NCBI GenBank assembly: GCA_945643635.1 | Contig: CALZFC010000021.1 | Coordinates: 477,501 to 541,500, forward strand | Origin: Allodiplogaster sudhausi | Taxonomy: Eukaryota; Nematoda; Chromadorea; Rhabditida; Diplogasteridae | Direction of reading: 5' to 3' | DNA: 64,000 bases | Shown: positions 60,405 through 64,000 of the stretch, in pieces | Numbering within the stretch: the first letter of the stretch is position 1 | Layout: every line of letters begins with the position of its first letter | Program-made: the position numbers and the translations under genes | The notes under the pieces: model-generated | Databases searched by the model: none | Seen by the model: the letters and a program-made list of their open reading frames with translations, nothing else | What the model was told of the DNA's origin: nothing

Positions 60405-60535
60405 TCGGGCTCAAACGGGCCCACGGGCCGGGCCTAAAATTCTAGGGCCCGGAAATGGATCGGGCCGGGCTGGCCGAGTCCTTGGGCCCGACGGGCCGGG
60501 CCGGCCCAAAATTTTTGGGCCCGTTAGCACCTCTG
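60405..60535. mobile_element. right terminus of the hAT element
   Basis: A strongly GC-rich stretch of alternating GGGCCC and GGCCGGGC ends at 60535 with the inverse of CAGAGGTGCTAACGGGCC, a plausible hAT terminal inverted repeat. The next eight bases, GCAGCACC, would be the target duplication. A matching left end was not found, consistent with 5' truncation. Confidence 0.6.
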
Positions 60536-60683
60536 GCAGCACCTGCCGTTCATTTTTGCAAAGATTGCGGGCGCGGCTGCTCCCTAACATTCCAGAGCAT
60601 TTCACGATACTGCAGTTGCCATATCTGCAGAATATAAGGTCTGGAGAGATGATGAAGACCAGTGATATTCGCACCGCGGATGT

Positions 60684-60843
60684 TCACGGAGACGAGAAAG
60701 GAATTTCGGTTCTGACGGAGTGAAAGGACTCTTCGTCAGAGAGACGCTCATTATCCTCCGTTCTTCCTCCGATATCCCAACGAATTCTGATTCGGTCTCT
60801 CCTTCTTCTCCTTATTCTCTCAAAATCAGCGTACTTGTCTGAG
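60684..60843 (-). CDS. candidate terminal exon, Arg/Asp/Glu-rich
   Basis: After an AACAG acceptor the minus strand reads SDKYADFERIRRRRRDRIRI, then an acidic Ser-rich stretch, and stops at 60684. It could be a last exon of a gene whose other exons I cannot place, or an alternative 3' exon of the DUF1647-type gene upstream. It has no recognisable domain. Confidence 0.25.
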
Positions 60844-61389
60844 CTGTTGAGAATGAAAGTACTAAAACAAGTAAAATTCAGACAAAACACTACCGTTTAT
60901 TCGCCGAATCTTTCTATAGCATGATTACTTGTTTAATACAACAATTCGACAATGAATAAAGTTGAAGGGTTACCATCGCGGAATAGCGTACAGTTAGTAG
61001 CCCTGCAAATGTCTTGGAGTGCATTCAACCCGTTCAAACAGTTAGCACTGCGTTCTATTCTATGCAATTACACGACTTGTCCATGAAAGAACAGGTTGAA
61101 TTCGTTAGTGTTGCCAACCTGAAAAATAATATTAGGGAATGTTGAGGGAAATTACGAATGCATACGTAGGCAAGCAATTTTAGTCAGCAAAGGATTTTCT
61201 AAAACAAATAATTGGTTGTAAAAGAAGACCTTCATAATGAATGAATAACAAAACCAAAAATAACAATCAAACTATGGATGTTGTAGAGATGAATGAATAA
61301 CAGGGTGAGAAGAGATACCATGACTCCTCTCTCAAACTGTCCCTATCGCTCAATTCCACAACATGATCTACGACTGTCTTCTCAACAAC
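60844..61389. other. 3' flank of the DUF1647-type gene
   Basis: No supported exon; AT-rich. Confidence 0.4.
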
Positions 61390-61639
61390 TCAGTCCAGGT
61401 TGACCAGCATTGGCTGGGCGCAAGTGAGTGCTGTCAAATCATACTGCTCATCCAGCGGCACCTCGCGCTGGATGTGAAAGAAGTCCACGATCTCGGACGA
61501 GTAGAAGTGACGGTCGTAGTGGTTGGCATTCGCCAGCAAGAGGTTCAGCACCTGGAGGAGGGTATTGTGGAGGTTGACTTGGTTGATCAGTGAGGAGGAA
61601 AGCGTAAAAGGGGATAGAGATGAAGAGAGAGACGGAGAG

Positions 61640-61674
<35 letters not shown>

Positions 61675-62619
61675 ACCCACCGACTGATCAAATCGGTGGC
61701 AGAAAGCATACTCTCCGAAGCGATCGTTTCCGAAGCTGCAGTCGTCTGCCTTTGAGAACTGCGCTGCCATGCACTCCTCCTCGAGCGCACATAACACATA
61801 CCTGATTTGTTGTTATTCTATAACATGTAAGTTGCAATTGTAATGTGCATATTCATTTATTTACTGATTAATACATTTATTACATTCCTTAATAGTTATT
61901 CTATCAAATATTGGGCAAAACACCCCACCACTTCAAGACTTGATGGGTGACGTCATCGGTCTTGACAATGTATGCGAGGCCGGCCTCGTACATCTTGGCC
62001 TTTGGCTTCTTGATCTCCGTTTTGTTTGTCGGGATAAAGTCATAGACGCCTTCAAAGTTCGAAAGGATTAGTCTTGCCGAGAAATGTGGATAAGAATGAA
62101 CAAAACAACGCGGAGAAGGAAAAGAGATTTAGAGGATCGGAATTAAGCATAATAGAAGTATATACGCATGCAAGGATGAAACGGGAAGTGTTATGGAGAA
62201 AAAGAAAACATTTTAGCAAGCGGCACAACCTGGAGCTGTCGCCGAAAAGATGCCATGTCCCGTCCAGCCGTGGAGAAGATATGGAAACTGAAATTCACTA
62301 GCTCTAACAGCAGGAACAGTCACTTTAGAAAGAAAAATTAAGAGAAATGATAAGCTCGTTGTGATGTCCGGGATACGAATAGAGACAAAACCTTGCGGCA
62401 CTCGCGGACGTTGGCACTGAACACTCGCTCGTCGAACTTCTCTCTCTCCAGCGGCCGCTCCTGTTCACGCGCATCACGAGCTTCCGGAGATTGCACAGGA
62501 AGTGCACCAAAGCGATCGCGGCATCTGCACAGCCACTGCTCCTTACATCGTTTCTCTCCTCTTTCTTCAGTCTCTCGGTCTCCTCCTCTCTCTGTCTCTC
62601 TTTCTCTCCCTGTCTCTCT

Positions 62620-62662
<43 letters not shown>

Positions 62663-63439
62663 CCCCTCTCTTCTACCTCTCTCTTGTCCATTCGCTAATC
62701 TCTCTCACTATTTCTCCTTCACTTTATCTCTCACCCGCTCTTTCTCTTTGTCTTTTTCATTCCCAGCATCGTTTTCATTTGCTTTCTCTTCTCTGCCTGG
62801 GTGGCTGGAGCCAAACGACTGGACGGACCTAATGAGGTCGTAGACTTGGTTGATGTGTCCCTTGCCCGGGACGACCGATGTGTCCATGTACCACATGGAT
62901 TCGTAGTCGCGGAGCACTTCCTTAAACAGACGTGTAAGAATATTTATCATTTGACATTATTTTCTCACGTTCTCTTATTCTTTCCAATTTGTTCTCTGTT
63001 CCCGATATCCAAAAAAATGGCACAAAAGTTGCCACGACAACTAAACCCGTCCATAAAGCAACAACGAAAAGATTACCAGAAATTATAGCATGACAAAGTG
63101 CGTTGCTTGCCTATTCAATAACCTCTTTAAAATCTCTACTGTTCTTTTTTATTATCTTTTCATCGTTGGAAATAACTGAATAGAATCTAGCGGATATGAA
63201 TCATTGAGACTTTCTTTTTGTTTAAGTGTTCACATGATATAATTTTGATCAGAAATAAAGCAAATGATAAAATAATAGGCCACATTCCATGTCCCAAAGT
63301 ACCTGTTTTGCAACCGAGTTTCCGTATTTTGGTGGTAGAAGAAAAGCACTTAATCACACTGATTTCTTTGTTTTACGTTTAACTTTTCCCTCTCCAACTC
63401 TTATTCTTTCCTCTTTTTCTCTCTCACACACATATACAC

Positions 63440-63482
<43 letters not shown>

Positions 63483-63679
63483 TGACCAACCGCAATAATG
63501 AGTGGCTTCCAACGGAACTCTCTGAGTCTCTTGACATGCGGCGGGTAGAGAGAGAAGTCGAAGGCGCGCAGCTCCACGCCGCACACTGTAGAGACTGCCA
63601 CTTGCTGTTCTGGATTCAGGCCGATGTCGAAGATGATCAGCCGCAGCTCGTTGTGACGTTTCTTCAGGTGGAAGATCTG

Positions 63680-63729
<50 letters not shown>

Positions 63730-64000
63730 AGGGAAGGAGAGAAAAACATAGAAAGAGAGAAATTAGTAAATTGGCATTGAGGCAGAACGAAGAACAGAAA
63801 CATAGCATTTGAACAGTTCTACTTGGCACAAAGAAAACAACATTTCAAAGCTCGTAGAGAGTGAGCTCTAACAAAGGTGACAGAGGGGTGTGGGAAGCAA
63901 ATTGACGTGGTTGAAAGGAACTAACGAGGCGCGTGAGCTCATGGAAGTGATTGGAGGACGCGGCCATGGCAACGACTGGAAAATCGAGCATCTCGTAGTC
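61390..64000 (-). CDS. DUF1647-domain protein, 5' end outside the window
   Basis: Exons in frame are 64000-63926 (partial), 63676-63491, 62920-62797, 62049-61929, 61801-61681 and 61551-61390. The visible protein begins [20 protein letters not shown] and continues [96 protein letters not shown] and [20 protein letters not shown], then VDFFHIQRE. The order fits the DUF1647 family, which I associate with secreted or type II membrane proteins of nematodes. The function is unknown, and the fold resembles glycosyltransferases only by general impression. The intron after residue segment SSHPG starts GC. A possible extra exon at about 62515-62401 ([17 protein letters not shown]) does not fit the phase of its neighbours. 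Introns hold CT/GA microsatellites. Confidence 0.72.
62615..62660. repeat. CT microsatellite in an intron of the DUF1647-type gene
   Basis: A (CT)n tract. Others lie at 61640-61670 (GA), about 63445-63478 (CT) and 63681-63726 (GA). The last is the pyrimidine tract of an acceptor on the minus strand. Confidence 0.8.

Noticed and set aside
62401..62520. Extra exon in the DUF1647-type gene ([17 protein letters not shown])
   Set aside because: It looks coding but its phase does not fit either neighbour; joining SSHPG to VYDFIPTN without it restores both frame and the expected family order.
1..64000. CRISPR arrays, bacterial operons, riboswitches, rRNA or tRNA genes
   Set aside because: The sequence is eukaryotic with spliced genes; none of these was recognised, though tRNAs cannot be excluded without a structure search.

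Overview
The window looks like nuclear DNA of a nematode, most likely a free-living rhabditid or diplogastrid. The evidence is many short exons with small AG-acceptor introns, one start codon sitting directly on an acceptor (as in spliced-leader trans-splicing), an EGL-15-type FGF receptor and a DUF1647-type gene, a family I associate with worms. The species is not identified. GA/CT microsatellites are very abundant and account for nearly all long Ser-Leu or Arg-Glu reading frames.

Left part (1-26.4 kb). There is a lone minus-strand exon near 1 kb. A small plus-strand coiled-coil/basic gene (2.1-4.2 kb, possibly shugoshin-like) follows. Next comes a 44-bp tandem repeat and a 22-base poly-G tract. 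An eight-exon minus-strand C2H2 zinc-finger gene (8.2-15.4 kb) is followed by a twelve-exon minus-strand Caprin homologue (19.6-23.1 kb). A minus-strand AT-hook/coiled-coil gene (24.5-26.4 kb) carries a 75-bp repeat array with two one-base frameshifts.

Middle (26.4-48.5 kb). A 26-exon plus-strand FGF receptor gene can be read in frame from signal peptide to stop (1,364 codons, 30.9-43.4 kb). Its first intron holds a 2.5-kb near-palindromic element flanked by TTAA. A five-exon minus-strand gene with a MARCKS-like basic segment lies at 45.7-48.5 kb.

Right part (48.5-64 kb). The most unusual locus is a tandem family of three minus-strand genes (A 51.4-53.1, B 54.0-54.9, C 56.6-58.5 kb). They join a TRIM-like RING and B-box-like zinc module to one or two ubiquitin-like domains that end in a diglycine. 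Each copy has a different defect in its RING half, while all the ubiquitin-like parts stay open. Spacers between the copies are themselves repeated, a copy-less spacer lies at 49.4-49.9 kb, and the cluster is bordered by a Tc1/mariner-type foldback (50.0-51.2 kb) and a 5'-truncated hAT transposon (58.8-60.5 kb). A DUF1647-type gene, entering from the right edge, ends at 61.4 kb.

The genes are independent eukaryotic units, not an operon. The unifying local theme is the fast-evolving ubiquitin-fusion cluster among mobile elements. GC-AG introns recur across several genes. Exon boundaries were worked out by hand from splice consensus and phase, and were not checked against transcripts.
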